NCBI GenBank assembly: GCA_012932295.1
Contig: JAAONU010000011.1
Coordinates: 39,930,352 to 39,994,351, forward strand
DNA: 64,000 nucleotides
Direction: 5' to 3'
Source of the DNA: Cyclina sinensis
Lineage: Eukaryota; Mollusca; Bivalvia; Venerida; Veneridae
The notes below the pieces were generated by a model. That model searched no databases and had not been told where the DNA came from. It saw only the letters and a list, made by a program, of their open reading frames with translations. Positions 46,051 through 57,897 of the stretch are shown here, piece after piece; positions within the stretch are counted from its first letter, which is position 1, and every line of letters begins with the position of its first letter. Both the position numbers and the translations under genes were made by a program.

Positions 46051-47298
46051 ATGTCGGCTTATATGCTAATTCCCATATGTTTTGTTTTGCTTTTAACACC
46101 TTGTTTGGCCGGAACAAGCAATTCCTACGAAAATTTGATACATCGGCTTGAATATTTGGAGAAAATAGGTAACGATATTTTAAAGATATTTTACAAACAA
46201 ATATGTATACATTTGTCTAGGATTCCTTAAATTTTTTTATCTCCTTTTCTGTTTTTTCCTTTCCTAGTTTCACAATAACTGCTAAGGTATAATACATAAG
46301 AATTTGACATGTAATCATTGCATATAATAAATATAAAATAAATAAAAAGCAGTTTTATCCAGTATTCGATTTCGCACGTTAACATTTTTTTCAGCGAAAC
46401 AAGTTGCAGTCCAGGGGAGAGTTATTACAGAGCTACGTGATACAACTGCCGAGGTGAAAAAGACCAATACAGATCTTATTGCTGTCAATGTAGCTCTTCG
46501 TTCAACAAATAAAGCTTTAGTTCAGATTAATAAAGACCTACAGGAAAGAAATGCAGAGCTATACAAAACCAATAAAGAACTACATGAGGTAATCGCAAAA
46601 TTTTTAGAACCCTCCATGGACGACCATGGGACAAACGTATACCTGCACCAAAGAAATTTGTCGCCGCTAAGTGGTAAGTGTTTAATTTTTTAAAGTAAAC
46701 ATTTGATATAATAAGGTGAAATTTTGCTGTACTTATTCACAAAATTGGATTTTTTGCTTTTTTCTTAAATCGTTTTAAACATTTAAATGTAATTATCCTT
46801 AAAAAACACACTGCATCACTATCAAATGGCATTTTTTTTCTCAAAGGTGCTCAGTCTGCGAAGCGGTTCGTTATGAATAACGAAGGGCCAATTGCTTTTA
46901 CGGTCGGTATCTCACCGCGGTCGGTGAATCACTTGAAACATCACGATACAATTACGTTTGAGACAACAATAACTGATGTTGGTGGAGGATACAATAACCA
47001 GTCTGGCGTATTTGTCGCACCTGTGTCTGGTATCTACTTGTTCAGCTGCTCCCTAATGGACGACTTTGAAGAACATGGTCTTATGCTTCATGCAGAGATT
47101 GTTCACAATCAGCGAGTTCTAGGGAGGATCTTTGCTCATGCTGAACCCAACAACCATCGGGACCAAGGTGCACAGACTGTTGTCACATACGCAAAACAGG
47201 GAGATCAGGTCTGGGTGCGAACTATTGACAGTCAGGACCTTGGACTAGGTGGAGAGTTGTATTCAACATTTACAGGCTATCTACTGTTTGCCATGTGA
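46051..47298 (+). CDS. Secreted C1q-domain protein 2 (long coiled coil + C1q head), 3 exons
   Basis: Exons are 46051-46168, 46395-46673 and 46847-47298, all phase-1 GT-AG junctions, giving 282 codons plus TGA. Residues 1-21 (MSAYMLIPICFVLLLTPCLA...) form a signal peptide, and the first true ATG is used. Exon 2 encodes a long coiled coil in which NT/TN-x-x-L words recur (TNTDLIAV, STNKALVQINKDL, KTNKELHEV). From residue 133 the whole C1q domain lies in one exon: FETTITDVGGGYNNQSGVFV, SGIYLFSCSL, VLGRIFAHAE, RDQGAQTVV, QVWVRTIDSQDLGLGGELYS, FTGYLLF. It is probably an extracellular pattern-recognition protein that trimerises through the coil (family inference). Gene 3 lies 1.2 kb downstream in the same direction. 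AATAAA follows at 47521. Confidence 0.93.
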
Positions 47299-47520
47299 AG
47301 ACACAGAGAACATAGGAGTGACACCTCAGTTTTGCATACACGGAAATATTAGGCTTATATAATTATTACCATAAATTAAAAAAATTAATTAAAAAAATAT
47401 GATTATGGTAGTCTCTGACGTTTTTATTTTGCCTTTCAACACGGTAATCGTGAAATGTAAATGTTTTAAATAACGGGATTTTTTTCTTCATGTTTGGTCA
47501 AAAGTGGAATAGGTAACATA

Positions 47521-47526
47521 AATAAA
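47521..47526 (+). terminator. Candidate poly(A) signal of C1q gene 2
   Basis: AATAAA lies 223 bp after the stop codon, the nearest exact hexamer I found. Confidence 0.35.
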
Positions 47527-47529
47527 ATA

Positions 47530-48420
47530 CATGGGAGGACTTTGTTGGCCCTCAAATTACTGTTTACGTCAAGCGTAATAACGATATAGGACTTTAGAAC
47601 ACCTGACTCATCATCTTGCAAATAAGGTGACAAATGTGGTATTTATGTTTGAAAACTTTATTCAGCTTCATACCATAACTATATCCAGCAACAAATAAGG
47701 TGGTATTTAAATATTTAAGACGAAGATTGTTGTGTGTGTCGTGTAAATTAAATCCAAGTTTTTTTTAAGTATTATCTGAAAAACGTTACCTTAGGTGGTT
47801 ACAAAAACGATCAAACGTGAATTTACTTGATCGTGGCTTGAAAGTTGAAACCGTAAGGAAATGTGACATGCTTAGTTTTATGGACCTGGGCTATTTTTTT
47901 TCAATAATAAGATCTTAAAGCTACATATAAGATCTACATTTATATCAGTTAAACATGTGACCCCGGGACAGGACCAATCACAACCCAACAATGCCAAAAT
48001 TTTCTTGTCTTCTTCTAGGGTTGTAATTTAGACAAGCAAGAAATTTTTGGAAATGTGAGTTTTGTCTTGATACCATAGCAAAACTACCTGGAACAGAAAT
48101 TTTTTAAGTTTTCATAGATGTCCATACTGTATTCCTTCCTGTAGCGTTGAAAGAAATGAACGAAGCTTTTTGCTGAAGTGTGATAATACGCGTAGGGCAA
48201 TCACAAAAGCTCAGCATAAGCACTACGTGCCTATGTATGCTTAAATAATAACGGTCTGATTTTGTACAGCTTGTTTGTTGTACAGACAAGCTGTTTCAAA
48301 ACGCACGAGAACAAGTGTAAGAAAGAGAAACTTTACAATTGTAACGACGTATAACCATGTGTTTTTTTTAATGTCGAAGAGATAGCAAGGCTGACCTTTG
48401 CCTTTGATAATATTAGTGAC
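47530..48420. other. Intergenic, nothing recognised
   Basis: AT-rich sequence between C1q genes 2 and 3. No frame, repeat or RNA gene is supported. Confidence 0.5.
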
Positions 48421-48427
48421 TTATTAC

Positions 48428-48437
48428 TGATAAAAGG
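48428..48437 (+). promoter_or_regulatory. TATA-like element (TGATAAAAGG) of C1q gene 3
   Basis: GATAAAAGG starts at 48429, 64 nt upstream of the first ATG. It has the same spacing class as in genes 1 and 2. Confidence 0.45.
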
Positions 48438-48492
48438 TTTATGCAATATAGCAATATTGTCACCGACAGAAGATCCTAACGTCAATTAGTTA

Positions 48493-50983
48493 ATGATGGA
48501 CTTCTGTTCATTTCTCACCTTATTTATGTTTTGTGTATATTCCTGCGGGGCACAAGATGATGCGACCTTTCAAGCTATTGTTCTACAGAGATTGGCTGCT
48601 CTCGAATCCAAAGGTATTCTTTAATCTGTTGAAATATAGATTGAGGGATGAAATTGCAAGATTTTTTTACCAGTAATAAAACAGAACAACTTTCCCATCA
48701 CCTTTCAGTATATTGTCATATTACATTTGTTGCTGTTGATATTTTGTTTCAAGCTGTAAAAGTTCATTTCTTGTTTTCAACCAAACCAGATCAAACATGA
48801 GTTGTTCATAACACTTTTTTCATTTATTTATACACCTTATGAGGGTGCATAAGTCTCCGGTCTTTGTCCGTCTGTCTCTCGCACTTTCATGTTCAAACTA
48901 TTTAACAAAAATCAAAGGCTTAAATCAAACAAAATCTAGGGTGAAGGCAAGACCAGATATACATATTGCCCGGCGGTATTATTCATAAAGCATCTTAGTA
49001 AAAACTTAAATTTCACTAGCGAACGGAAATTTGCATATTTATAGGATATCTGAATAAATGGAAAATTTATTGATGCATTCTTCTTGAACCCATTGGTTTA
49101 ATCGAGATTCTTTTTTCTTCAGTTGCTGAACAAAACGTTGTGATTGAAAGACAGCAGCATGTTATTGAATCATTGTCCGAAATCGCCATGAGAAAACCAG
49201 ACGGATTCGAAGGTAAATTTTACGTGGATAATCTATAATTTATTTCGAAGATAAACGCGTTTATGTATAAGAATTGAAATATTAAGTGCACATATGGAGG
49301 CTGATTTCTGCCCCTAGCATATCGGCGCGTCGACTTTATCGCCGATGCGAAAAGTCGACGATCGGAATGTTTTGTCTCCTTGTCTGTTCTTGTTTTCGCT
49401 AGCGCTGAAGTGTCAACGCAAAATATGGAAAGGCGCCAATGCGAAAAAAACGAAGTTTAAGAAGCCAATGATGGCACAGTTAATGTGTCGTTTCTTTGTT
49501 TTGGCGCTAGCAAAAAGACGAAATAACGCCAACACGGCGACGCGCTGATCGGCAACTTTTCACTTCTGCCCTATCAAGGACGAAATGACGTCGAGGCGAC
49601 TACGCACCAATCTGTGCCTTTTCATCCCGGTCTCTTTTCTTGTTATGGCGTTCCTGTGATGCATACGTAGATCACTTACAGAAAAAAGGACGGAATAATG
49701 CAGAAATAACGCAAAGAACTGGTACATACGAGTTCTTTACATGTTGTTCGCATTATCCGTGATTCTGTGTTGTACGCATGCACCACAGAAACGCGACAAC
49801 ACGAAAAGATGCCGACACGAAAAGGCATCGATCGGCACGTTTTCGTCTCGGCATTATTTTTTCGTTTCGTTCGCGCTGTAGCTCCGAGACGAAGACCGAG
49901 GATGATCGGTGCCTCTTCTAATTCTATTTCGCATTGTCTCCTTGGCGCTATCGAAAACATGTAAAGACGACGAGATACTTTTTCATTGACGATAACACCG
50001 AAACCGACGCGCCGAAACGCTAAGGGCAGAAATCAACCACCATACAAACAATATGCAAAGAAAGAACGTTTCTTGGTACCGTATATTCTCGATGGGATAA
50101 ATAATCGTCGATATGTTTAACAGTAGATTCTGGATGACAACTCAAAACATAAAGCTACAATTATAAAGATGGGTTGTACAAGACACAAAGTTTATCATGT
50201 CGGTCTGTTTCGCATCGTGTCTGTACTTTTTGTCTGAAAAAAAATTTCTCCGTTTCCTTGCTCGATTGGTTAAGGCCTCCACTTACAGACTGGGAGGTTA
50301 ATTAGTCAGTCCCAACTTGACTGCTTGATGCGAGCGGTTGGTGTTCCTTTCTTTGTGCTTGTTGTTTGGAACATAGGATATGAACCGAGAGGTAAAGTTG
50401 ATGTACGTGAGGTGGCATTAGGCATGTCTGGCGACTCTGTGATAAGCAAAAAATATGAGATTTAAACACAGTTTTGACACTGTATTTAAAACAAGTTTGC
50501 ATATATTTCTTATTCGGTTTTGCAGTGAAAACCCGCAAAAGTCGCTTCGTTTTAGACAGTGGTGAAGGACCTCTAGGTTTCACTGTTGCAATCGCACCTT
50601 TAACTGTGGATCACGTTGGCCTTAGAGAGACGATTAAGTTTGAGACTGTTATCACTGACATCGGTGGTGGATATAACAGCACAACAGGTGTCTTCGTGGC
50701 TCCTTTGTCAGGAATATACATGTTCAGCTGCTCCCTACTGGATCACTGGGAAAGCGCTCATGGACAAGACAAACTGCACGCGGAAATCGTTCAAAACAAT
50801 AAAGTTCTTGGAAGAGTGTTTGCACACGCAGACAACAATTACAGGGACCAAGGTGCGCAGACGGTCATCACGCAGGTGACAAAAGGTGATCGGATTTTCG
50901 TCAGGAGTGTAGACAACAAAGACCTTGGCTTAGGTGGACAGTTATTTTCCACTTTTACAGGCTATATGCTGATGCAATTATGA
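48493..50983 (+). CDS. Secreted C1q-domain protein 3 (short coil + C1q head), 3 exons
   Basis: Exons are 48493-48613, 49123-49212 and 50526-50983, all phase-1 GT-AG junctions, giving 222 codons plus TGA. The start is MMDFCSF; either of two adjacent ATGs would serve. Residues 1-19 form the signal peptide (ending SCGAQ). Exons 1 and 2 give a short heptad-like stretch (LQRLAALESK, NVVIERQQHVIESLSEIAM), shorter than in gene 2. The C1q domain starts at residue 71, in one exon: RFVLDSGEGPLGFTVAI, FETVITDIGGGYNSTTGVFV, SGIYMFSCSL, VLGRVFAHAD, YRDQGAQTVI, DLGLGGQLFSTFTGY. The domain is closer by eye to gene 2 than to gene 1. Intron 2 carries a 748-bp GC-rich MITE and intron 1 a repeat scrap. Overlapping AATAAA hexamers lie at 51012-51021. 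Confidence 0.93.
48830..48975 (+). repeat. Fragment of a dispersed repeat, C1q gene 3 intron 1
   Basis: ACACCTTATGAGGGTGCATA, GGTCTTTGTCCGTCTGTC and TCATGTTCAAACTATTTAAC follow the start plan of bivalve dispersed repeats: a hairpin-like start, a GTCCGTC tract, then text. Only the left end is present. Confidence 0.45.
49295..50042. mobile_element. 748-bp CpG-rich MITE with ~38-bp TIRs and TA target duplication
   Basis: The left end TGGAGGCTGATTTCTGCCCC, then TAGCATATCGGCGCGTCG, is matched at the right end, read in reverse complement, by TGGTGGTTGATTTCTGCCCT, then TAGCGTTTCGGCGCGTCG. TA flanks both ends (49293-49294, 50043-50044), the Tc1/mariner-type signature. The inside repeats a CGATCGG(A/C)A(A/C)GTTTT(C/G)TCTC motif in several diverged copies and is conspicuously richer in CpG than the surrounding intron. 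No transposase is present. Confidence 0.8.
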
Positions 50984-51011
50984 ATTTAGTGTAATGCGTT
51001 TTCATTATGCA

Positions 51012-51021
51012 AATAAATAAA
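51012..51021 (+). terminator. Poly(A) signal of C1q gene 3
   Basis: Two overlapping AATAAA hexamers lie 29 bp after the stop codon, implying a very short 3' UTR. Confidence 0.6.
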
Positions 51022-51029
51022 AGGAATTC

Positions 51030-53955
51030 TAAATTGACTGGTGTTTCGGATGTTGTGTTGGAATGTTTTGAGGTAGATTTGTATTAGTAAGTGCTTTTTA
51101 ATACTACTCATCTGATAAAATGTTTGCTATACCTTGACATATGTTTGTTTATAAGAGCGTTATGGGCACCTTTGGTGATTATGGTTAGATGTGAAGCGGA
51201 GAGACTTTGACTTTTTGTACTACTGTGAGGGTTTAAGCTAAGGGGTAGTAGGCTTGGCGCCCTCATGGATTTTGAGTAGGAATGTTTTGTGTACAACGAG
51301 CTCGGCAATACCTGTCTTTTTTTCAGGTCGGAGCTTTCACAAATCGGTCTGTTCAGCTCTTTACATTAGCGTGTTTTGGTCATATGTGGTTAGTTTATCA
51401 GATCTAAAATCTATCTGCTTGATGTTTTTGTTTGATAGTGATCGCGTTCCGCATGATTTGCATTTTATTTGGTGGTTTCTCATGTCGTTTGGTCCCGTGG
51501 TTTGGTTTTTGTTTGAGTTAAATTGTTTACTCGGCTTTTGTCTTGAATTTGGTTTTTATGTTGGGTTATGTTCATGGTGTATTGTTTGTTCATTAGCAAA
51601 AATCAAATAAAACAAAGTACAGATAGCGAAATATTCTTTGAAAATTATCGAGAAAAAACCCCACACATAGTCACATAAAGAATTGTCAAAGAGCAAAGTT
51701 TAAATGAAATATCATACAGCTGAAGCCATAGTCCTTCCTATTTTATCTCACTCCCGAAGTTTTAGTCGATTATTTTCTATTTCAAATGTTTTGCAAGACC
51801 TGGTACATTCGGGAGTCTCTTTCAATCAGATGTTAAAAACAATGCATTTAGTTAAATGTGTGATAGATACTGTAAGGTCTTTGATTTACCTACTGTCATT
51901 TTTTCGATGCTTTCAGTAACAAACATTTCATATTGGTGGTCAAATCTATGTCAGTAAAGTCTTTTAATAGTTACTAAAATGTGAAATGGTACAGAAAAAA
52001 TTGTACTGAATAGCTTTCTCGCTGTATGTTTTATTCCTACTTATGGAAAGTGTTTGTGGAAAAAAAATCATTAGTCATATTTTGTTTAGATAAGTTATCA
52101 GAGTGTTGTAAAAGATTAAAGCAATGATATTATCAATTGGTCTGTGTCAAAGGTCAATTGACTTTTATATATTGTTACAAGTGATCAAAGATATGGCCGG
52201 AAGAATGTCTCTTTGAACGGTATTATTTAATCATACCAGCACTTAAGTTATTTTTAGACATAATTTTGAGAAAGAAAACGATCTCACTTCTATTCCCTTT
52301 AACAAAGTTTAGTCATCACAGTTGTATTATATTTATATTATACTGCTCATCTGTAAGCTCGCGGTACTTACCGTTTGGCTAACTTTAATTAAAAAGCAAA
52401 CAATAAACATTAGTAATTTTGGTAATCATTACAATATTTCATCCTTTTTCCATCGCCGAATGTGTAAAATGCCATTTAAATATGTCAAGAAAATCAATCA
52501 TGTGGAAAATTTATCACAGTGGGCAGCCATATTGTTGAATTACGTCATATCACTAATCTCGCGGTAAATAGGTCAAAAGGTTCTAGAACATTATATTGCA
52601 GTTAATGTTTATAGTCTGTCAACGAATCACTAATGGGAATGATCAAACATTGCTTAAAAAAGATAAATTGTTATTCAACATCAAAATTAATACTAAATGA
52701 ACACTGTTTACGGAGCCACTGTCACAAAATTACTCGTCTAGGAAACGAATGCATCGTAATGGGATTTTTTTAAAGTATGGACTAAAACTTTCCAAGAAAC
52801 TGCTCATGATTGCAAGTTAGAGCGTTATGTCTTCGCGGGAGAAAAATTGGTCACAAACTTTGTTTGTAAACACAGCCCATATGGCGCGACTGACATACCG
52901 CGAGATTAGTGATACCGCGAGAATAGTGATGTCGGGTATACTTTAAACATTTTCCTGTCCAACAAACAAAATGTATTTCTTATTTGTTCTAAAACAACAA
53001 CTGAGTAAGGAAGTATTCCACCGGAAGACCGTTAAAGCGAATTAAAACTTCGACTTCGATTGACTGTATTGTCATTAATTCAAATTTTTATTTTGTACCA
53101 CACTTTTATCTTACTGATATTGCTAAACAAACGCGCGACAAATGATATCACGTCTTAATCAAGCATGCATTTTGTAAAGGTCAAAGGCAATGTGTATAAA
53201 AAAGAAATGAAAAAAGCCAAAAAAAATAACCAACAAAAATCAAACAAACGCGATTAAAAATATTGTAGACTTTTTTTACTTTCGACATTTGCTTGACGAT
53301 TTATTTAAAGGGTGATACAATTTGCTTACCATAAAATACGTATGAGTTGCTTTAAAATCACAAATTTTGCTGTTTTGTTTTTGTAATCAATGTAGGCAAG
53401 ATTACTTAAGATGGACACAGACAGTCTTATAATAATGTAAAAATGAATTACGTAATTTCAAGATATTTCCATTTGAATTAAAATAAGTAAACAAATGATA
53501 TTTTACTGATCTCCGGTCCTGACATCACACATGAAGACAAACAGCAACCGGTTCCCTGTCAACACCGCACGTTTATACAGATATCCAGAATAATTATAAT
53601 AAAATGTAATGCTTTATAACGACAGAAAAAAGAAAGAAAAGCTATCATATTTAGTATATCAGGTAACGATCGACACCATGGACTTCAGTGAAATGGTCCT
53701 TTATTAACGAATACTCATCAATGAAGTCTACTTCATAAGGTCTCTACCACCTGAATCGCTTAACCTTTTTTGTTTTTCAAACACGTGATAATATAATATA
53801 TCTGAAAAAATGTAGAATTGTAGATTAAAACAAAATTTAAATGGACGGATGAAGACACATTTTTTCCTGGAGAGATTTTTGAACTGTATTTCAAACTTCT
53901 ACTTCGTTGTACGTTTTCTAGAGGGGACATTTTCTTCCTATCAAACCTCGATGAA
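51030..53955. other. Gene-free stretch
   Basis: No convincing gene is present. It holds the inverted CTAATCTCGCGGTA motif listed separately at 52548-52925. The open frames around 51.25-51.6 kb and 52.3-52.6 kb lack domain, signal or splice support. Confidence 0.5.
52548..52925. repeat. Inverted repeat pair CACTAATCTCGCGGTA / TACCGCGAGATTAGTG
   Basis: The 16-bp left arm (52550-52565) is exactly inverted at 52894-52909. The right arm is followed at once by a near-copy (TACCGCGAGAATAGTG), so it is a tandem duplicate. A diverged CTCGCGGTA also occurs at 52359. It is probably the ends of a decayed short element. Confidence 0.55.
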
Positions 53956-53959
53956 ATTT

Positions 53960-54030
53960 GTGACCTTCTAGAATCATTAAGAATTTTATGCTGGTAATGA
54001 AAATTTATCTTAATGATTCTAGAAGGTCAC
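53960..54030. repeat. 71-bp hairpin with 23-bp perfect stem
   Basis: The left arm GTGACCTTCTAGAATCATTA plus AGA (53960-53982) is perfectly complementary to 54008-54030, around a 25-base AT-rich loop. The size is in the range of a microRNA precursor, but a perfect stem is equally expected of a small foldback repeat. Only one copy is seen in this window. Confidence 0.75.
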
Positions 54031-54501
54031 TAAATGAGATGAGAAAACATTCTAAGTACTCTATACATGACAAATAAACATCAATTAACAATTGTTTGAA
54101 AATAGTTTGATAATTAAAAACTGTTTGATATATTTATTGCTTGTTTCCTTCTACCCCTATATTTCCTTTTGTTTTAGGTATCGACGAAGACCTTCTTCAC
54201 AATACTATGTACTCAGTTACAAACATATTACGAATACGAGTATTTTTTTAATCATTTTATAAGCACTATTGAATAGAATGCTTTTAGTCAGGTAAATACA
54301 TCTGTCCAAAAATTGTCAATAAAAAGTTAATAGTTTTGCACTTAAACAAATTTGACTGATCTATAAAAATGAACCCGATATATGCAAATACGTTTCTCTG
54401 ATCGTCAGTTATGCATTAGCTGGAGTTGGCTTTCTTTCAGGTTCATACCTACGCTTTAAGCCCATTCTGAACACGAGAAGGGAACTTGTGCAGGATTTGA
54501 A

Positions 54502-57500
54502 ATGAATATCATGATTAAACAGGCCTGTTTTGCAAGCTTGTTTGTGTTATCTGGTACGTATAACTATTCTACTGAAAGATTTTCTTCTAAATTTTAGGCG
54601 AAGTGATTTTACATATTCTAAAATTTCTTAGCTTGGACTTTGTTTTGAAAAAAAACTACAAAAACAACAAAATGGTAATAAAATGAAATAAAAGAACAGA
54701 AATACTGCAAAAAAATGGTATGTGAAGTGTTACAATATTGTGTGCTTAAGTTTTCTTTTTTTTTTGAACATTTGTAAAATAAGGTATATTTGTTTACTAT
54801 TCAAGAAATTTCCATTTTGTGTTTACTGGTATTCATTTAAAATTGAGTATTTTTTCGACGTAGTTGATCACTTTTGGTTTGAGCTTCCGTCGATATGGAC
54901 GCGTTGCGAGCAAAAATCTTGTAACCAATCAGGATTTAAACATCTGAGTCATCTGATAGCTTAACGACTGAAGGCTTACGAAAAAAAGGAATGGCATTCG
55001 GAACACCTCGGCGACTTCAGTAAGTTGTCGGAGAAAGCCGAGTTGTTACGATTGAATGGTAAGACTTTGGATTATATTAACCTCCATGTCTTACGAATAA
55101 AGGTGGAGATATGCAGTTTAACGTACAAAAGGATTTTATTCAACCACTGGGGAAAATTCCGACTTAGCTCGTCCACTGCGGGAAATTCGGACTCAATTTG
55201 CCTTTACCGAGAATGGAATGCAATTTTACTGGAACCGACAGATAAAGTGATAACATTTTCTAACGGTGTTTAAGCAAAGAATCGGAGACATTTTATTTTT
55301 TTGTTTAGTCAGTACAAAGCGGTCATTTAAGTCTTTAAAAAGTCTTCTTGACACTCGATTAATTCTGTGGGATCAAATTAATAGTAAAGCGTAATTGATT
55401 ACACCATTTAATACATAATCCTTTCAATGTAACCTTTGTCGATCAGCTCTTTTAAAAAGATATGTCTTATTTTATATGTCAGATTTGTATTTGTTAATCC
55501 CTACTGAAATAATGGCAAATGTATAACCATTGTATGATTTGTTTTAGTATTAAGTTAATTATCATTTAGCGTGAAAATACTATAAAAATAAAAATAAAAA
55601 AATATATATATGTATTTAATATTTGACTCATAACTTTTCAGTCCTAATTTCATTTGATTTTTTGTACTAACACTTACAAAACATATGCTGTAATTGCATT
55701 TGGAGTATGTTTGCTAATTTTCCGCTGAAGAAAAAAACTTTGCTGCCGTCTTAGTTCGAGATGCGGTCATGAATCCGGGAATCTTCCGAAAACAATACAA
55801 GTAAGAATCTTTAAAAATAAGCATAAGAGAGGTTCATCAGCATGCTCTGAAAACATGTCTATCTCATTCAGTATATCAGCGACTTTTCAAAAGACAATTT
55901 GTACCCATCAAGAATGAAAACACGGTAATAATTCAAGAAGTCATGTCATGTCTCCCAAATATTTAGAATGCAGCTACTTTAATATGCAAATTGCAATGGT
56001 TAAACCAGTGAAGGTCATTTAGACGAAACTTTTTACAACATCTGATGATAATTTTTCGTTTTCCCGAATTCGTATTTTCAAGCAGAGCAGGCGCAGAAAG
56101 ATTATTGGAGACTGGTTCTACAGCTATGGGCTTTAAATCTTGAGGTTTAACTTCAGTTCTATACGCAAAAATGAATGCCTGCAACTATCCCTAACACTGT
56201 GGCGAGGCATGACATCTCCCAAAAAATTGCAAAAGAGAACTACAAAAATTCAGTTCATTTGTTTCTTGTTAACAACCCCACCTTACCAATTCATTGATAG
56301 TGATTGTTCAGAAATTATTACAGAGGGTAATTTTAATTATGAAGTTGAAAAAAAATCATCTCCGTGCGCTATTTCGCAGACACAAAATACATAATAAAAA
56401 GTACCTAATATCTAATAATTAGAAATCTCGGACATCCTTATTCTGCGACCCTCTTTGCGACCCTATATTAGGCGTAGCACCTTTTGTTCTGTAATTGTCA
56501 TGGTACATATAACAATAACGCTTATTTTCCCCTATTCACTTAATCATTTTCATGTTCAATACAAAAAATATAAATTTGTCAACTATACTACATCATGGTA
56601 TAAAAGGCTAGGCAGCATTAGAAGATCTTTCGAAAGTTGTAATAAAGTTAGCAAGTTATTCTATTAAATATACAAATATTATGTCTTTACAAGCACAGGA
56701 TATAATGAATACAATATAAAATGTCATCGTCGAAAACTCGACTACATTCATCTAATTAAAAAAAAAATCGAACTATCGTAATTAGAGCTAAAAGGAACAA
56801 AATATTAAAAAAGAAAACAGCGTAACAATTTTATTTTTGACAAGACTTACATTTCCAGTGTGCATAATATTCACTTACACATTTGAACCGAAACCATTTT
56901 TTGTCACATTACAACATGTGTGTAATGTAAAACAGTATGTAATGGTTACATTGTATTACAAACAACATCGTCAGGTGAGAAAAACAATTTCCATCTACAT
57001 TTCTTTCGATCTATTTAGCCGCCGGGGGATTTACAATGGTTCAAGAAAAGTCCATCGCAGACATACACTTACTGGACGGTCGTATTGGTGCGTTTCCAAA
57101 CATTGGTAGTTTACATGCCTGCATATCCGAATGTTACATGATGTCCGAATGTGTTTCTGTTGGATACTCTACTGAGACCACAAGTTGTCAGCCTTACAAA
57201 TATGATTTGGCTAATTTCAAAATAAACCTGATTGTACAGGATAACACAGACGTCTATAAAGGTAAAGTAAATGGTCATGAGCTTCCGTAAACCATTTAAA
57301 TGATAGTCTCAGCTAAATTCTTTTTCGGCAACATACGTTCTGTCCCTTAGCTATAGACAAAAATGAAGGTTTTAACAAATTGTTTTGAATTTAAGACGCT
57401 ATAGTTTAATGCTAATCTGAAGATGTATTGTTTTTAACAGTATGTAAGGTACCGTTGTAATACAAACATAAAAATGCTTAATTAAAGAACATTACTTTAA

Positions 57501-57897
57501 GCTGAAAATTAATTAAATATCACACCGTCCTTCAAATTTCACTTGCGTAATTTTGCATTTTTTTCTGTAACTTTTTCAAGCCGTCTGATTACTGGCATTT
57601 TTCAGTTTGGAAATATTCTTATCAGAGCACTTTAATGGTGAAAGAATAAGTAAAGGCCGGTGATAAATCATCATATTGCAGTGAAAATACACAGGAAAGG
57701 TATTGTCATTTCAGTGGTTTGTGACAGGCAAGATTACACATATGTACGTTCATTGAACTTATGCTTACGACTATCCCAGAACAAGTCGACGTTCATGGAT
57801 TCCTGGGATACGTGTATAAACGAAGGAGCACAACTTCTACATATAGACACCACAGACAAAATGACCTATCTAAAAGGAATGTTGTCACATATCCATG
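54502..57897 (+). CDS. Secreted PAN/apple-like + C-type-lectin-like protein, 5' part (3 exons)
   Basis: Exon 1 is 54502-54553, exon 2 is 57019-57261, and exon 3 is 57682 (or 57715)-57897. All junctions are GT-AG in phase 1. Exon 1 encodes a signal peptide (MNIMIKQACFASLFVLS) that joins AAGG at the predicted cleavage region. Exon 2 is an apple/PAN-like module (SLHACISECYMMSECVSVGY, then TTSCQPY and a DVYKG end). Exon 3 looks like the first half of a C-type lectin fold (VVCDRQDYTYVRSLNLCLRL, STFMDSWDTCINEGAQLLHI, DTTDKMTYL). The exon 3 acceptor is ambiguous: both candidate AGs keep the frame, and the second has the better pyrimidine tract. The WxG-containing second half was not found in the remaining 6 kb, where LINEs are inserted, so the gene is either longer than the window or broken. 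Its role would be extracellular ligand binding (inference). Confidence 0.72.
55280..57000. other. Intron 1 of the lectin-like gene, no further content recognised
   Basis: Strongly AT-rich; includes a TAAAAATAAAAATAAAA simple tract near 55585. No extra exon compatible with the phase-1 pattern was found. Confidence 0.45.

Noticed and set aside
51254..51610. 118-codon Trp/Cys/Phe-rich plus frame after C1q gene 3
   Set aside because: There is no homology pattern, signal or splice context. The composition fits a T/G-rich chance frame.
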